Notes: a model not told the origin generated them from the sequence alone. DNA of 19,280 nt from Candolleomyces eurysporus (GCA_027579435.1 JANBPK010001644.1:1-19280); one strand, 5' to 3'. Counted from the stretch's first letter, positions 8,909 to 19,158 are shown. Numbers and translations are program-made.

Positions 8909-9752
8909 CTAATCTCTAGGTTGTTGCCCGTATCCCTCCCTGTAGTATTCTTTGCGTACAGCTTCGACAGTATTATAGTAATCTATAGCAACATCTTCAA
9001 AAGCACTTGGCTTGCCTGATGCAATATCCTGCCGTATGAGCTTCGTGGCCGTATACCATGAAGTGTAAGCGAGATAATCAAGCAGCTGATAAATGGCCCA
9101 GTGACCCGGACGCCCTTGCGCTATCCCGTGAAGAATACATGCATCAGTATGAGTTTTTTGCGCGAACTTTCTCTCAAATTCAAATTTCAGGCTTACTGAC
9201 CAAGTATCTGAGGCTCAAAACTTGAGATACCCTTCATCACTTGCTCGAGCTGTGGTAAAAGTTCTCAAACTCTGGACGTCGAGTTAAAGACCGTCGCCAG
9301 AGCCGTAGGCGCAGTTGTGCAGTTTTGCCATATCTGGTACAAGACATGAGCTTTCATTGCCCAAATTCTATCATGATGAAGGAGAGAGGGAGATTATGGA
9401 CTGACCTCAACTTCTACATACGACAACGCTGTTGTGAAAGTATCGAGGTACTGCCTATAGTAAGCCTCTCCAGCGTGGTAGAGATCCTAATTCGCCCAAT
9501 GTGTCGTAAATTAACAGCATCACAGAAGGAAGAAGAGAAGCTCACATCAATGTGTTCGGGAGTTGCATTTGAGTTTGGAAATGCAGCAACAACAGCGTTA
9601 TAGTCTTCCAGCGCTTTAGGGAACATGTTTGTGACTATATTGCGGAAAAACGTTGTCGCATCGGGGTTTGTGCCGCACAGCGGACTCTGCTTCTGGGCGG
9701 TGGCGAGGCCGACTAATGAGATGGTGAGGACAGTTTTGAGGCTCCAGAACAT
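8909..9752 (-). CDS. Small secreted protein, orphan
   Basis: Model on the minus strand: exons 9752-9546, 9486-9406, 9333-9292, 9249-9201 and 9120-8909, all GT-AG, giving 196 residues. The ATG at 9752 starts a typical signal peptide, MFWSLKTVLTISLVGLATA, then QKQSPLCGTNPDATTFF. The rest is helical and aromatic: ALEDYNAVVAAFPNSNATP, DLYHAGEAYYRQYLDTFTTA, GHWAIYQLLDYLAYTSWYT, EDVAIDYYNTVEAVRKEYYR, ending GYGQQPRD. Phases agree across all joins, notably PQIL to AQGRPG (phase 1). The weak point is exon 3. Read straight through 9333-9201 it is in frame but carries TGA at 9267-9265; a 42-nt intron (9291-9250, poor donor GTCTTT, good acceptor TTTTACCACAG) would remove it. Without that intron the gene is a pseudogene with one nonsense codon. 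I do not recognise the family; an extracellular location follows from the signal peptide. Confidence 0.65.
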
Positions 9753-9792
9753 GATGAAGAAGTGCTCAAAGGATACGAATGAGAAAGGCACC

Positions 9793-9800
9793 CTTTTTAT
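9793..9800 (-). promoter_or_regulatory. TATA-like box for the secreted-protein gene
   Basis: ATAAAAAG on the minus strand, 41-48 nt upstream of the ATG at 9752. The spacing allows a short 5' leader of about 10-20 nt. A second TATA-like run (TATATA) lies about 145 nt upstream, near 9893-9898. Confidence 0.4.
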
Positions 9801-9804
9801 CCCG

Positions 9805-10590
9805 CTAATCTACTGAATGCCTCTTGGAACAGGCTGCGTACATAATACAAAGCTGATGCATTGCCCCAGAGAGATCGTAATAGCATGGGGAGATATATAC
9901 GCATTGGGTTAATGGGAAGTGTCGTGCGTGAGGGATGACCGGCGTGATTTCAGTTCGGAACAAAGCCTGTCGATACACGTTGTCTGGATTCCCCAATAAC
10001 ATTGCTGCCTTGGGCAGTCCAATGCCACCGAACAACTTAGTTGGCTAAGTATAGATTTCCGGAGGTTTGCCGCTCAGTCATGTGTCCCATATTCTCAAGG
10101 TTATTCGCCTGGATTTCTGCGAAGCAATGGCATTGACTTCTGTTCCTAGCCGTTGATCAAAGCGTAACAAAGGGGGAAATGGATTTATATAGGCTCTAAT
10201 TCAACCATGACACGGACACGGTCGGCCAACTTCACATTCACTTGTCGAAGCACATTTGAGGAAAAATAGCATCGTCAAGAATTTCCGCTGGAAGAGCAAA
10301 GTGACATAACCTTGTCATCAATTGGGAAAGGCTTTCGTATAGAATCAAATTCAATCAATCCTTGATGCGTGCTCGAAGGTGAAGTGGGTTCCGTTCCGAT
10401 GAGATCACTGCTGTACAAGTCACTAGAAACGATTAGACAGTCTAAGAGCTTAAAATGTATCCAGAGTGTGCTTTCTCGAGGGCGAATACCAAGGTAGGGG
10501 CACCGAATCTGTGTCGAGCCTATCTTCTACAGGGAAGCCACAGATAGCGAGCCGAGAGTAATTGGCCAGACTGGATAACGCATAGCGCGA
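9805..10590. other. Upstream flank, no gene supported
   Basis: A minus-strand TATA-like CTATATAAAT lies near 10181-10190, but the ATGs that follow (10133 and beyond) open only very short frames. A 76-codon minus-strand frame at 9805-10035 begins with TTG and shows no family signature. Confidence 0.4.
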
Positions 10591-10842
10591 TCATTACCTC
10601 TTTCTTTGGGGTCGATGAAGTTGAGGCGCCCTCCCGGTTGGCGACAAAAGCTGGATAGCCTCTACTCTCATCCCAGTCTTTATCGGGAGCTGAAAATCGT
10701 TCGGGCACCATTGATGACCTTCATTAATGCCTGAATCAATGTTGGCAATACCGAAGGTCCGTTGGAAACTTGGAGAGTGATAGTGCACACTGTACCGCAC
10801 AGCTTCAACATCTCGATCCAGCGAAGCTGTGCTCAGGCTCAA
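10520..10842 (-). pseudogene. Coding-like fragment with a frame switch, unidentified
   Basis: Two overlapping minus-strand frames are both protein-like. One reads DRDVEAVRYSVHYHSPSFQR, then TFGIANIDSGINEGHQWC (10842 downward). The other reads MVPERFSAPDKDWDESRGYP, then AFVANREGASTSSTPKKE, where a GTAATG donor-like site follows. They meet near 10700. A one-base indel or a lost intron could join them. The upstream frame lacks an ATG. No family is recognised. Confidence 0.3.
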
Positions 10843-10849
10843 GTTATAG

Positions 10850-11757
10850 TCCCCTCAAATATTATATACTCCTTGACACCAATTTGCTTCGCCCAGCTAC
10901 ATTGCACAGACTTGGATTACCCTCATGGCGAGTCGTGCCCTCAAGTTTTGCTCTCACCATCGCCGTAGTCGTTGCCTCCCGGTGCTGTAGAACGATGACA
11001 ATCTATTTCACAGCACTTCAAATTGATGGGTTCTGCAGGCTAATACAACCCATTGTATCGCCGTTTGTTCGATCTACCGGCTGAAATGTGGGCCTGTGAA
11101 AAGCCTTCAACTGGAAGATGCCGCCGGAATTGCCAGTCTTGAAACTCTATGTTTGCCTTGCAATACGCATACCTGCTGCTCGTTGATCTCACTATATGTC
11201 ATCCAGTCTCAATGTCTCCGTGGCCCTATTCTGTCATATTACAAAGTTCTCAGCTCCTCATATAGGCTAGTACCGACTCTCATCTCTGCCACGCATGTCG
11301 TCTGGGAAGCAGACCGCAACACGGCAAGTGAGATTGATTAAAGCACAGTTGTACTCAGATATCTAGCTCCCCGCAGTGGATGACGTCTCACATGCGGGAG
11401 AATCATCGTTCATCTCCGAGTCAGACTGGTTCAGGCTCCCGTACCTATCCGTGAGCTGTCCTCTGAGTACGTGACATGCGGAGATCTAGAAGCATCCTCA
11501 GCGGGATCGGTACATCATCTCTTGCTAATTGGTACGCTCAAGCTAAAATCCGGATGGAGAGAATGAAAATTTGGGTGTAGCGTTGCAGCTCGCTGGGGAA
11601 GGATATGATCGAGATATTCGGGAAACGGGAGCATGAATGGGACTTCGACCTATCTTGCCCAGTCGATCTATAAGTGGGATATGCATGCGGTGATGATAGA
11701 AAAGGACTGAGATCCGTGAGGTGTCCTGAAGATTTGAAAAAGGCTGCTAAGTAGATC
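10850..11757. other. No gene supported
   Basis: There are short ORFs only. A minus-strand stretch near 11430-11515 reads DPAEDASRSPHVTYSEDSSR and then stops, like a hydrophilic C-terminal tail, but nothing upstream connects to it. Confidence 0.4.
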
Positions 11758-12233
11758 TCACACTGGTTTCATCTCGACGCTCTTCAGTATCGAGCCCACA
11801 CCCTGTCCCACATTGTCTGATTGACCGGGATGTAGAGTTTGTACTCCTTCTGTTCCCTTCCCAACCGCACATATCATTTCCGATCGCATATTCTGCTTCA
11901 CCAACGACAATAACCAGTTGTAGTGGACCCTGTCTGACGCGGATCCGGAGAGCCCTACGCCCCTGCATGCGGCGTTCAATTTGAAAATGACGTATTCTCC
12001 TCGCCCCTCCACGACATCGAACTCCTCAATGATCAGTCCTTCAAGGACTCTTGCGGAGGTGTACTTTGAGATGGTAAATTTTTGTATCTCTCCATTCTGT
12101 CGGTATAGATGGCGCAAACCTCGGACTTTCAGTGGAAAGTCATACTACAGGTATTTGCGTCGATGATCCTCCATGTTGACCTCATTATTGGTAGTTGTAC
12201 TCTGTATTCCGCATCTGCAAGATCGGCGTACAT
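11758..12233 (-). pseudogene. Frameshifted gene fragment, unidentified
   Basis: On the minus strand an ATG at 12233 opens MYADLADAEYRVQLPIMRST, then WRIIDANTCS, and stops at 12129. A second frame, open from 12144, continues as YDFPLKVRGLRHLYRQNGEI, QKFTISKYTSARVLEGLII, EEFDVVEGRGEYVIFKLNAA and on to TGA at 11758. The two overlap by about 16 bp, so one small indel in 12129-12144 would give a single protein of about 160 residues. An intron is less likely because no donor fits. The second frame has even composition and charged, amphipathic segments, but I recognise no domain. Confidence 0.4.
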
Positions 12234-12369
12234 GAAGCGAAGAGGGGATGGGGATCAGAAAGATTCGTCGTCGACGGTCTTGGGTCTGATGGGTGCTCCT
12301 AAGCATCGACGAAGTGGTGAATAAGCCAAGCCTTGAGGGTAACAGTCAGCCGAATACCGACTTGACCAA

Positions 12370-12723
12370 ATGGAGATTGCGGTGACTAAGGGCGCACTGG
12401 CGCTGCTCCTTTGCTTTGAACCACCATCATCTCCTCTCCCCTCGATGAGAAAGTGCTCGTCTAAACGACTGAGGCAGCGTATGAGATCGTCAGAGATTCC
12501 AGAATAGCACTATGGGTAAGCCGTTGGCGAAGGAAAGAGCAGTGGAAGGACGAGGTGTTCAATTTGCTTGCTGTTTTTGATGTNGGGGGGCTGCTTGTTG
12601 GCTTTCGATTGGTTCAGTCACTCACACCAAGGCTCATAGATTCCAGGCAACTCTGAGAATGAAGTCCTCAAGGAAGTCAAGATTCAAGTTGCGGGTATTC
12701 TCGCGTCCTTATCATACGGCTAG
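12370..12723 (+). pseudogene. Coding-like exon remnants, unidentified
   Basis: ATG at 12370 opens MEIAVTKGALALLLCFEPPS, then SPLPSMRKCSSKRLRQ, to TAG at 12505 (45 codons). An overlapping frame reads TTEAAYEIVRDSRIALW up to a donor-like GTAAGC at about 12515. A frame from 12640, just after an acceptor-like CTCATAG, reads IPGNSENEVLKEVKIQVAGI, then LASLSYG, to TAG at 12721. The pieces look like parts of one gene, but frames and stops do not reconcile, and an N at 12584 lies between them. Confidence 0.3.
12584..12584. other. Ambiguous base (N) beside a poly-G run
   Basis: The sequence is GATGTNGGGGGG. Like the other two Ns, it abuts a homopolymer, which suggests uncertain run length and not a polymorphic base. 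Confidence 0.8.
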
Positions 12724-13463
12724 TCCGTTGTTCTCCTCATTCTTAGACACAAATTCATGAATTCATCCAGGCTCGGAACTCGCACTACCCGTCCCTTTTG
12801 AGCTAATAGCATCTTCTCTTTGTCTTATCCACGCTCTCCCCGATGGCTCGACAACGCTGCGAGCGGCTTACGGACGCTCTCCCAGAGCGCTGGTATCCTC
12901 CATGGCCGACATTGTGGGGTCTGGCAAGTACGGTTTGAACCCGAAGGCTCCCAGCTCGTTGCGATTAGAGACGGAAGCATTAGATGGTGTGTTATCTCCC
13001 TTTAGCTACTCGTTATCATCATTTATAACTCTCAACAGTTCGATACCCTCGACACGATTCTACCGTTTCGTCTTTCGCCCTTCCAGCAAATCGTCAATCC
13101 GATCGTCCAACTAATTGCCTCAGGCACATGCTTGTCCTTCCACCTCTCCGTACTAGTCTCTTGGTTCCCACCGGATGAGCACCACAAGGAACAGGCAAAG
13201 CCAAGAAGAGAGGATGGGAGATGCTATCATCGTGGTCATCTGTATCCCCTGGCGCATCAAGTTCAGTAACAGTAGCCGCCAGCTGGTGGTCCTACTTGCA
13301 ATGGCTGCACTGGCAATGGAGAATGGGTCGAGCTGGGGAGGGGTCTAGGACTGGGTCCAGATAGTGCGTTTCGTTATCACCTCTCTTTTTGGCACCAGCA
13401 AATAGGGATGTGGGAAGTTGTTCCAGAAGGCTTCACGTCGATGGTGGGTTGACCTGGAATAGC

Positions 13464-13694
13464 TTAGATTCGATGGCTAAACATGATTGTTTTCCATATC
13501 TTTCTCTCTTGCTCGTTCCAGGCTTCGACCGCTGATATGTCCTTTCCATTCAAAGGCCTCAGTATCACACCATCAAGCGTCGATGTCCCTTGGAGTGTTG
13601 ATTCGATGACTTTCATTGCGGCCGTCGCCATCGCCGCCCTTGGTGGCCTCACTGATTCATCGACATTTGTTTTTTTTGCAGCATCAACCCACAT
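13464..13694 (-). CDS. Small ORF, 76 codons, unidentified
   Basis: A true ATG at 13694 opens MWVDAAKKTNVDESVRPPRA, then AMATAAMKVIESTLQG and GKDISAVEAWNEQERKIWK, ending FSHRI. Composition is protein-like, with an acidic/basic amphipathic C-terminal half. A 115-codon frame on the other strand (13483-13830) overlaps it, and either could be the shadow. No domain or neighbour supports a function. Confidence 0.25.
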   Translation of the reverse strand: MWVDAAKKTNVDESVRPPRAAMATAAMKVIESTLQGTSTLDGVILRPLNGKDISAVEAWNEQERKIWKTIMFSHRI

Positions 13695-14149
13695 CTACGC
13701 ATCCGACCATCGATGCCTATTTCTGACCTCAAGCCGAACCAGTGGAACGGATGTCCACCGACCTCGCACCATCTTCCTCGAACGCTCCCGGGAGCTTGAA
13801 TTAGGCTCGGGGTGTATACGCCTCGGATGACGCGCGTACCAGGGCGCTGGGGAATGTAGCAAATCAGGTTTTAGTGGCTCGGGGGATGTTGAGAGGAGGG
13901 TCAAACTTGGTGTTGTTCATGCGAGAGCTTTTGGATCTCATATTTTGTTCTTCTTTTCGCCTGCCTGTATCCTCCTTTCTTTCTCTCTCCCGATGTCTCA
14001 AGAATTTGCTTGTATTCGTCGTTCAATGCGTCACTTTTTTTGTTCACATAATATTGCCTTTTCCCTCTTATGAATCGCCATTGCTCAGCGCTCACAGACA
14101 GTCACAAACTCTCTGCACGGCATAATATCCCAGTTAGAGAGATATCAAA

Positions 14150-14500
14150 GTACCTTGTTGATCGTTCCTCCGCTTGTTTCGTAACTCCTCGTCTTGCTCT
14201 CTGAATCTTGGTGGCTTCCACCTGCGCGCGATGCCAGACTTACGTTTTCCCCTCTAGCGCCTAGTGCGTCCGCATTCATTTGCTTTGAATTTTTTACAAA
14301 TGATGATTAAACGTTTCGATTCGTGAGTAGCTCCAATGAAATCTCGTTCGGTTTCGTTGAAATTGGATTTCCCTGGCAGGCTGGTCGCTCACACTTGGCA
14401 AGATTTCTCCGTGTCCTCATCAAGTTGTTGGAAGCAGCTGAACCGTTGACGAAGGATGGGATTTAGTCATCTGTGTTTAGGATATGTGATCCGTGCCCAT
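14150..14500 (+). repeat. Dispersed repeat family 2, copy c
   Basis: The counterpart of 5915-6275 and, for its first 100 bp, of 7029-7120. The best block is TTCGATTCGTGAGTAGCT at 14318-14335 with its continuation CCAAT...CTCGTTCGG. Confidence 0.6.
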
Positions 14501-16260
14501 TCTCCCTCGCATTTTCTTCCCCACCACGGCTTAGTGTTCGCTCGTTCGCCTGCTCCCGTAATCACGCATATCCCCTCATTTTATTCCGTTCCCCTTTCTG
14601 ACTCATGTCCTTCGTTGGAAGATTCATATGAAATCCCTCGTCTTCGAACGTTCATATCAATCCTAGTGCATGGGTTGGCATAGCGAAGGACCAGAGACAC
14701 TGGGCGGAGAGTGTATGAGTCTGGAGGCGGGGCTCCGGAGCGGACTGCACAAGCGAAGTCTATGCTCGCTTTTGCCCTGCAAGAACACCCTACGTCCGGA
14801 TTCCTTTGGAGGAAGCGTATATGGACTCAATCGAGGCCTACGCGCGAATTTCCTGCCGTCAAAGTACGCCTCCCTTATCCTATATCCAGTTACCCGATCG
14901 AGGAGGCTCGGGTATCGTCACTCATGAGGGAGGTGAAGGCGGCTATCGATTTAGGCGATGTGCCAGGATGGTAATTGAGGTTTAAGAAACGGCATGGATC
15001 AAAGTGGTTAGTATGTCTGTTTTTCGTTACTTCGTTATGGTCTTCAACCCAATGGTTTTGGTTATATGGCCAGCTCGTTCTACCTGCCTCTCGACCACCC
15101 AACCATGTCCATTCTCTTTGGTTGCGATATATCCGAGTTCCACAAACAATATAACGACAATCGAGAGTCGACGCACGTACTGAGAGTACGAGGATCGAGA
15201 GTGAGAGAATGAGTTGAGCAAGGCGGTTTGACTGAACATTTCCTCAAGCTCGCGAAATTGTCAAGGTCGCAAATTGAGTGAGCCAAAGTCAAATTCGAAA
15301 ATGCTGGCTACCCTTGTGTGAAATACATCGAAGGAACTACTCATTGTCAAATTGGATCTACATGGTACCAGTAATTTCTGAGTGTCTTGGTCTTTTGTTT
15401 CGAGGTGGCGATGATGGCGATGATGGCGCTGTGCCTACGGGAGCCGTCTGAGCGTTGCATTCAGTTTCAGGGTCCATTGTGTCAACTGACCTGACCACGT
15501 TTTAATTCTGATATCGATTTCTCTCCACCCCGGTATCTAACTCGAGCTGACTTGATTGACGCTGAGTAGGAGGAAATCAAATCGAGCACGGGAACCGAAC
15601 TCTGAACGACACCTTCTCCCTTAAGAGTTCAGACGGGTGTGCTGCTGCTACATCAGAGCATGCCAAGCCACCCGACAAGATGATGCCAACCTTGACATGT
15701 AAATCTACCGAGATCATTGACCCGGTTCTTGACGTCCACCAAACGTCCACAAGCCATTAACTGGATCCGGGAATGATAAGACCCAGACATAGCATAGCTT
15801 CACTCGGGGTGCTCGGGTGATTCTCCCTTGGCCGCTGTCATGAACTCACGCCCATGCATTTCGAACTTCGCAGGGTGATCTTCAGAGACAGGCAGAAGGA
15901 TATGTATTTTTGTTTGGAAATCATTTCTACAAGGTCAATGGAGGCAGAGAGCCGAGCAAGGGGTGACAAATCTATGGAAAAGTTCTGCAGCTCTGCAATA
16001 CCCTTCCAGCCACTTTTCAATTGCAGCGAACGTGTCGGTTTTACGTGCCCCTAGCACTCGATAAAGGCCTCATGTTTCACGTATGTTAGTAGGCTGGATC
16101 TCTCACCTCAGCTCTTACTGCCATGACGAGCTCGAATCTGTGCTACCCAGCTGTCATACCCTTTGTAAATAGTATTGAGCTTTACCTCGTCGTGAAATAA
16201 AACGATTGCGAACTGGCTTATGCACTGTTTATTCTCTCCTACATACTTCTCACTATATCA
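14501..16260. other. No gene supported
   Basis: Only short ORFs without motifs are seen on either strand. The stretch contains a small tandem repeat (15405-15428) and an AATAAA at 16196-16201 with no convincing gene upstream of it. Confidence 0.45.
15405..15428 (+). repeat. Short tandem repeat, unit TGGCGATGA
   Basis: About two and a half copies of a 9-bp unit (GTGGCGATGATGGCGATGAT and on). It lies outside any supported gene. Confidence 0.75.
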
Positions 16261-16309
16261 CCCCCCCTCTCTCACTCTATTTCCCTCCTTTCCCTTTTTC
16301 TTTTTCTTC
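16261..16309 (+). repeat. Pyrimidine-rich tract
   Basis: 47 of 49 bases are C or T, beginning with seven C. CT-rich tracts are common in fungal promoters. The nearest supported downstream gene starts almost 1 kb further on, so a promoter role is only possible. Confidence 0.6.
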
Positions 16310-16331
16310 AATTGCCGACATTGAAGCGCGG

Positions 16332-16402
16332 GATGACGGTAGGACCTGATACGGCGAAACGGGGGCTATGTTTTTGAATGAGAAGGCGACTCTCTGAAGC
16401 GT
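16332..16402 (+). repeat. Dispersed repeat family 3, copy b
   Basis: Begins GATGACGGTAGGACC as at 6309-6323, followed by matching ATGTTTT, ATGAGAAGGC and TCTCTGA blocks. The copies diverge beyond that. Confidence 0.55.
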
Positions 16403-16625
16403 AATTTGGTCTATTGTTTTACCGACAGCTCGAATAACTAATAGGGGGTGCGCTGATCAACCAGGATGGAGCCTTCGTTGTTCTATTATCCGTTCCCCAA
16501 TTACGTCTTTTTGTCTATCTTTTCTCACCATCGCACGGAGAATATCATTAACCTTTTGCACATATGCAATTCAGATCCATTGCAGACATCGCACGAACTT
16601 GGCGCGCAAAGTGTGACTAGCGTTT

Positions 16626-17105
16626 ATGGAAGTTTCACCGCCCAATGTTTTCCCATCAAGGGATGATGAGTGCAACCTGCACAAGATAGGACTTTATCGA
16701 TATCTCCGTCTGGTCACCTGGATTCAAATCTGTTGCTCCAAACTTCCCACTCTCCGTCAGGGAGCCTTTTCCATTGTCTGTCGTCCACAACAGCAGCACA
16801 ATGTCAATTTCAGGTGCTCTCAGACCGCAAATGGCCTGCGCGAGGCTTTCAGTGGCGGGTTCAACTCCATCTTAGCAGCTCTGCGCTCGCCTCAGATTCT
16901 GACCGTTGAAAGTGGACGTGTTTATTGTAATGGATTGACTAAAAGTCATGGACCTCCTACGGTACCTGCCAGAAACGTGAATTCTATTCACTTCAATTGT
17001 TATCAGTATCTTGTCGCATCCCCCTGGTCCCTGGATGATAGACGCCCAGATTTCCCATCACGGTCCCCGATCGACATTCGAAGATCCGCTCCCAACGGTG
17101 ATTGA
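16626..17105 (+). CDS. Open frame of 159 codons, doubtful
   Basis: Starts at ATG (MEVSPPNVFPSRDDECNL) and ends SPIDIRRSAPNGD. It contains scattered cysteines but no signal peptide, membrane segment or domain I recognise. Its length is near what chance could give in a window of this size. It ends about 70 bp before the TATA box of the next gene. Treat it as hypothetical. Confidence 0.2.
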   Translation: MEVSPPNVFPSRDDECNLHKIGLYRYLRLVTWIQICCSKLPTLRQGAFSIVCRPQQQHNVNFRCSQTANGLREAFSGGFNSILAALRSPQILTVESGRVYCNGLTKSHGPPTVPARNVNSIHFNCYQYLVASPWSLDDRRPDFPSRSPIDIRRSAPNGD

Positions 17106-17172
17106 ACGCCCAATCCGGTTGTATTTTGAACGATCCTTCCAATGAATAGAGCACTTCAATTGGTGCCAGGGG

Positions 17173-17180
17173 TATAAAAG
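17173..17180 (+). promoter_or_regulatory. TATA box of the seven-helix protein gene
   Basis: TATAAAAG in a G/C-rich setting, 82-89 nt upstream of the ATG at 17262. It also argues against the upstream in-frame ATG at 17187, which lies only 7 nt after the box and so would precede the expected transcription start. Confidence 0.65.
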
Positions 17181-17261
17181 CCCTGTGTGTATCCAATCGA
17201 TTGGTACAACAGCCTGGGTAGTCCTCCCCCAATCACATCCACTGTCCTACTCTATACGGTG

Positions 17262-18512
17262 ATGAGCGCCAGCATCAGCATCGATCGCGAATCCGTGGGC
17301 CGCGTCCATGCCCGTGCCATAATGGCCGAGGCCGGTATCTTTCTCGTCGAAGCTGGTGCGTCAGACTCCAATAGCACTTCGACATCCAAGCCTTATAGGA
17401 GTGAAATTCATGATTATTATCCATTTCAGGGATCCATCTTTTCATGGCTCTGTATGGCCTCTCTGTCTTCCTGGAAAGCCCCAAGGAGCGCAGGCGTGGT
17501 CGAGCCCGATATATTGTTGTGAGCTTTGTCATAACACTGCTCAAATCTCTGTTAGCGATCGTCCACATGATTTGGGTGTTTCGTACTGTATTTGAGACGA
17601 CTGAGCCTCTCGGCTTAAGCTTCCAAGCAACCGTGGCGAAATACGCAAGAACCTGGGAACGGTATTTCTCTATCACGGTCCTCACGGTTGCTATCATCAT
17701 CGGAGATGCGCTTCTGGTGAGTTCAAAGTGACATATTGAACTCCCTAGCATCTCACTCGCTCACGCAGGTTTACCGATGCTACGCTATCTGGCTGGGGTA
17801 TTGGTGGGCTAGTATTCTCCCGGGGCTCACGTATTTGGCGTCTGTTGGTAAGTCTTTTTATCGAAGTTATTCTCCTTACTCCCGATAACACTCACATATG
17901 GTTTGCTAGGTATGGGCATCGCCTGCCTGTTCCCATCTCAGAATCGAACCGCAAACGGCCACCGAGAAGCTGCTTGGATATTCCTCACAGTCTCCACAAA
18001 TATCATGGTCACTGCTCTAATTTCCTTCCGACTTCTCAGCGCCCACCGCAACTTCTCAAAATCCATTCCTAACCGAAATTTGAAGCTGTATACAGGCGCA
18101 GTGGCTATACTGATTGAGTCTGCGCTCCCTCTGAGCGTGTTAGGGCTTGTTTATTCCGCCATCGTCATAGCAAAGCCACAAAGATCGACGTCCGCGTACA
18201 ATTCATACCGAATTGCTTTACTCACTTTTTCGAGTCTGTTTTATGTTGCCAGCGTGAGTACAATTATCATGCATCAACAAGCCTACGCACTAAAATGATT
18301 TCCGTCAATAGAGCCTGGCCCCGCATGCTATCATCTTCCGAATCACCACAGGCCGATCATGGACGAAATCACCTGTAGGAACTGATGGGGTCCTCTCGAA
18401 CCCAATTGAGTTTGCACGCAGCATTGCGGAAGCGTCGTCTTTCTCAGAGTCCTCGCCTGGTAACGAAATTACCGCTATCAACCGAGTACAGGAGAATGAT
18501 TTGAAGGCTTAG
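17262..18512 (+). CDS. Seven-helix membrane protein, basidiomycete orphan family
   Basis: Exons 17262-17355, 17430-17716, 17769-17847, 17910-18253 and 18312-18512 total 1005 nt, giving 334 residues. Every join is GT-AG and in frame (donors GTGCGT, GTGAGT, GTAAGT, GTGAGT). Hydrophobic segments lie at about residues 20-46, 58-82, 110-135, 139-161, 174-196, 212-235 and 243-276, giving seven helices with a short N-terminus. Motifs include GIHLFMALYGLSVFLESP, GDALLVYRCYAIW at the third helix and APHAIIFRITTGRSW after the seventh. A polar, Ser/Glu-rich tail of about 55 residues ends in ENDLKA and is probably cytosolic. I know this layout as a common, multi-copy family in agaricomycetes, usually called hypothetical. 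A receptor-like role is an inference from topology; ligand and G-protein coupling are unknown. The gene looks intact. Confidence 0.9.
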
Positions 18513-19010
18513 AATTGTTGCGGAATCCGTCCTCTTTAGACTTGTGTTTATACATTACTCTGTATGCTATGGAATCCCGTTTCTTGTGGTCTGTTGAACC
18601 CAATGATGTGCGCGTCGCCCCAAATCTGTGGAAACCCCTTCTCATTCTTACACAGACCGGCCAGGCCGGGAGATGGGTTTCGTCTTTCCTCATTCAAACT
18701 CCCTCGACGAGGAAACGAAGTTCTTCTGTCACGAAGAACGTGTAAGCCCATGCCTCATGCGAGTCTGTCGCCCATGGGAGGACATTCCACGTCATACACC
18801 ATCGGTTTGATGGTACATTACAGTTTTACCAACACACCACACACCAGCGACACCAGGCCAGCTCGCCTCTAGCCCTCCCTCCATCATTCGAATCCACTCT
18901 CCATCTCCGTCTATCTTTGTACAAATAGCAAAATATCTTACACTTACGGTCTGGAGAAGGATGATCCAGTCAGGGCTCTGTTGAACATCATTGAAGACCA
19001 CGCCAACAGA
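18513..19010. other. 3' flank of the seven-helix protein gene, no gene seen
   Basis: There are overlapping short ORFs on both strands without motifs. The stretch runs up to the left end of the MITE-like element. Confidence 0.5.
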
Positions 19011-19040
19011 CTACTGTAGCGGACTGTATGGAGGCAACCG
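19011..19040 (+). repeat. Left terminal inverted repeat
   Basis: 30 bp starting CTACTGTAGCGG and ending GGAGGCAACCG. It is the exact reverse complement of 19231-19260. Confidence 0.95.
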
Positions 19041-19120
19041 ATTTTGGAGCGTTACGGATTCTTCGGTAAAAAAATAGGCAACCAGCCCCTCTGTCACCGT
19101 TACACTTTCCTGATTTGGAA

Positions 19121-19140
19121 GGCCCGACGTCAGTCGGGCC
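19121..19140. repeat. Central hairpin in the MITE
   Basis: A perfect 8-bp stem GGCCCGAC/GTCGGGCC around the loop GTCA. It is GC-rich in a core that is otherwise A/T-richer, and lies near the middle of the element. Confidence 0.85.
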
Positions 19141-19157
19141 GCAAAATTTCCTTTTTT

Positions 19158-19158
19158 N
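19158..19158. other. Ambiguous base (N) after a poly-T run
   Basis: The sequence is CTTTTTTNGAG, inside the MITE. It follows the same pattern as the Ns at 1405 and 12584. Confidence 0.8.

Noticed and set aside
9753..9791. Longer N-terminus of the secreted protein from 9791
   Set aside because: The codon at 9791 is GTG, not ATG, and the ATG at 9752 gives a standard signal peptide directly.
12540..12600. VFDVGG peptide suggestive of a G-protein alpha subunit
   Set aside because: The match is only six residues, depends on the ambiguous G run at 12584, and is not followed by the expected conserved residues or accompanied by other G-alpha motifs.
17187..17261. In-frame upstream ATG at 17187 as start of the seven-helix protein
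   Set aside because: It lies 7 nt after the TATA box, before any likely transcription start, and adds 25 residues not expected in a family whose N-terminus before helix 1 is short.
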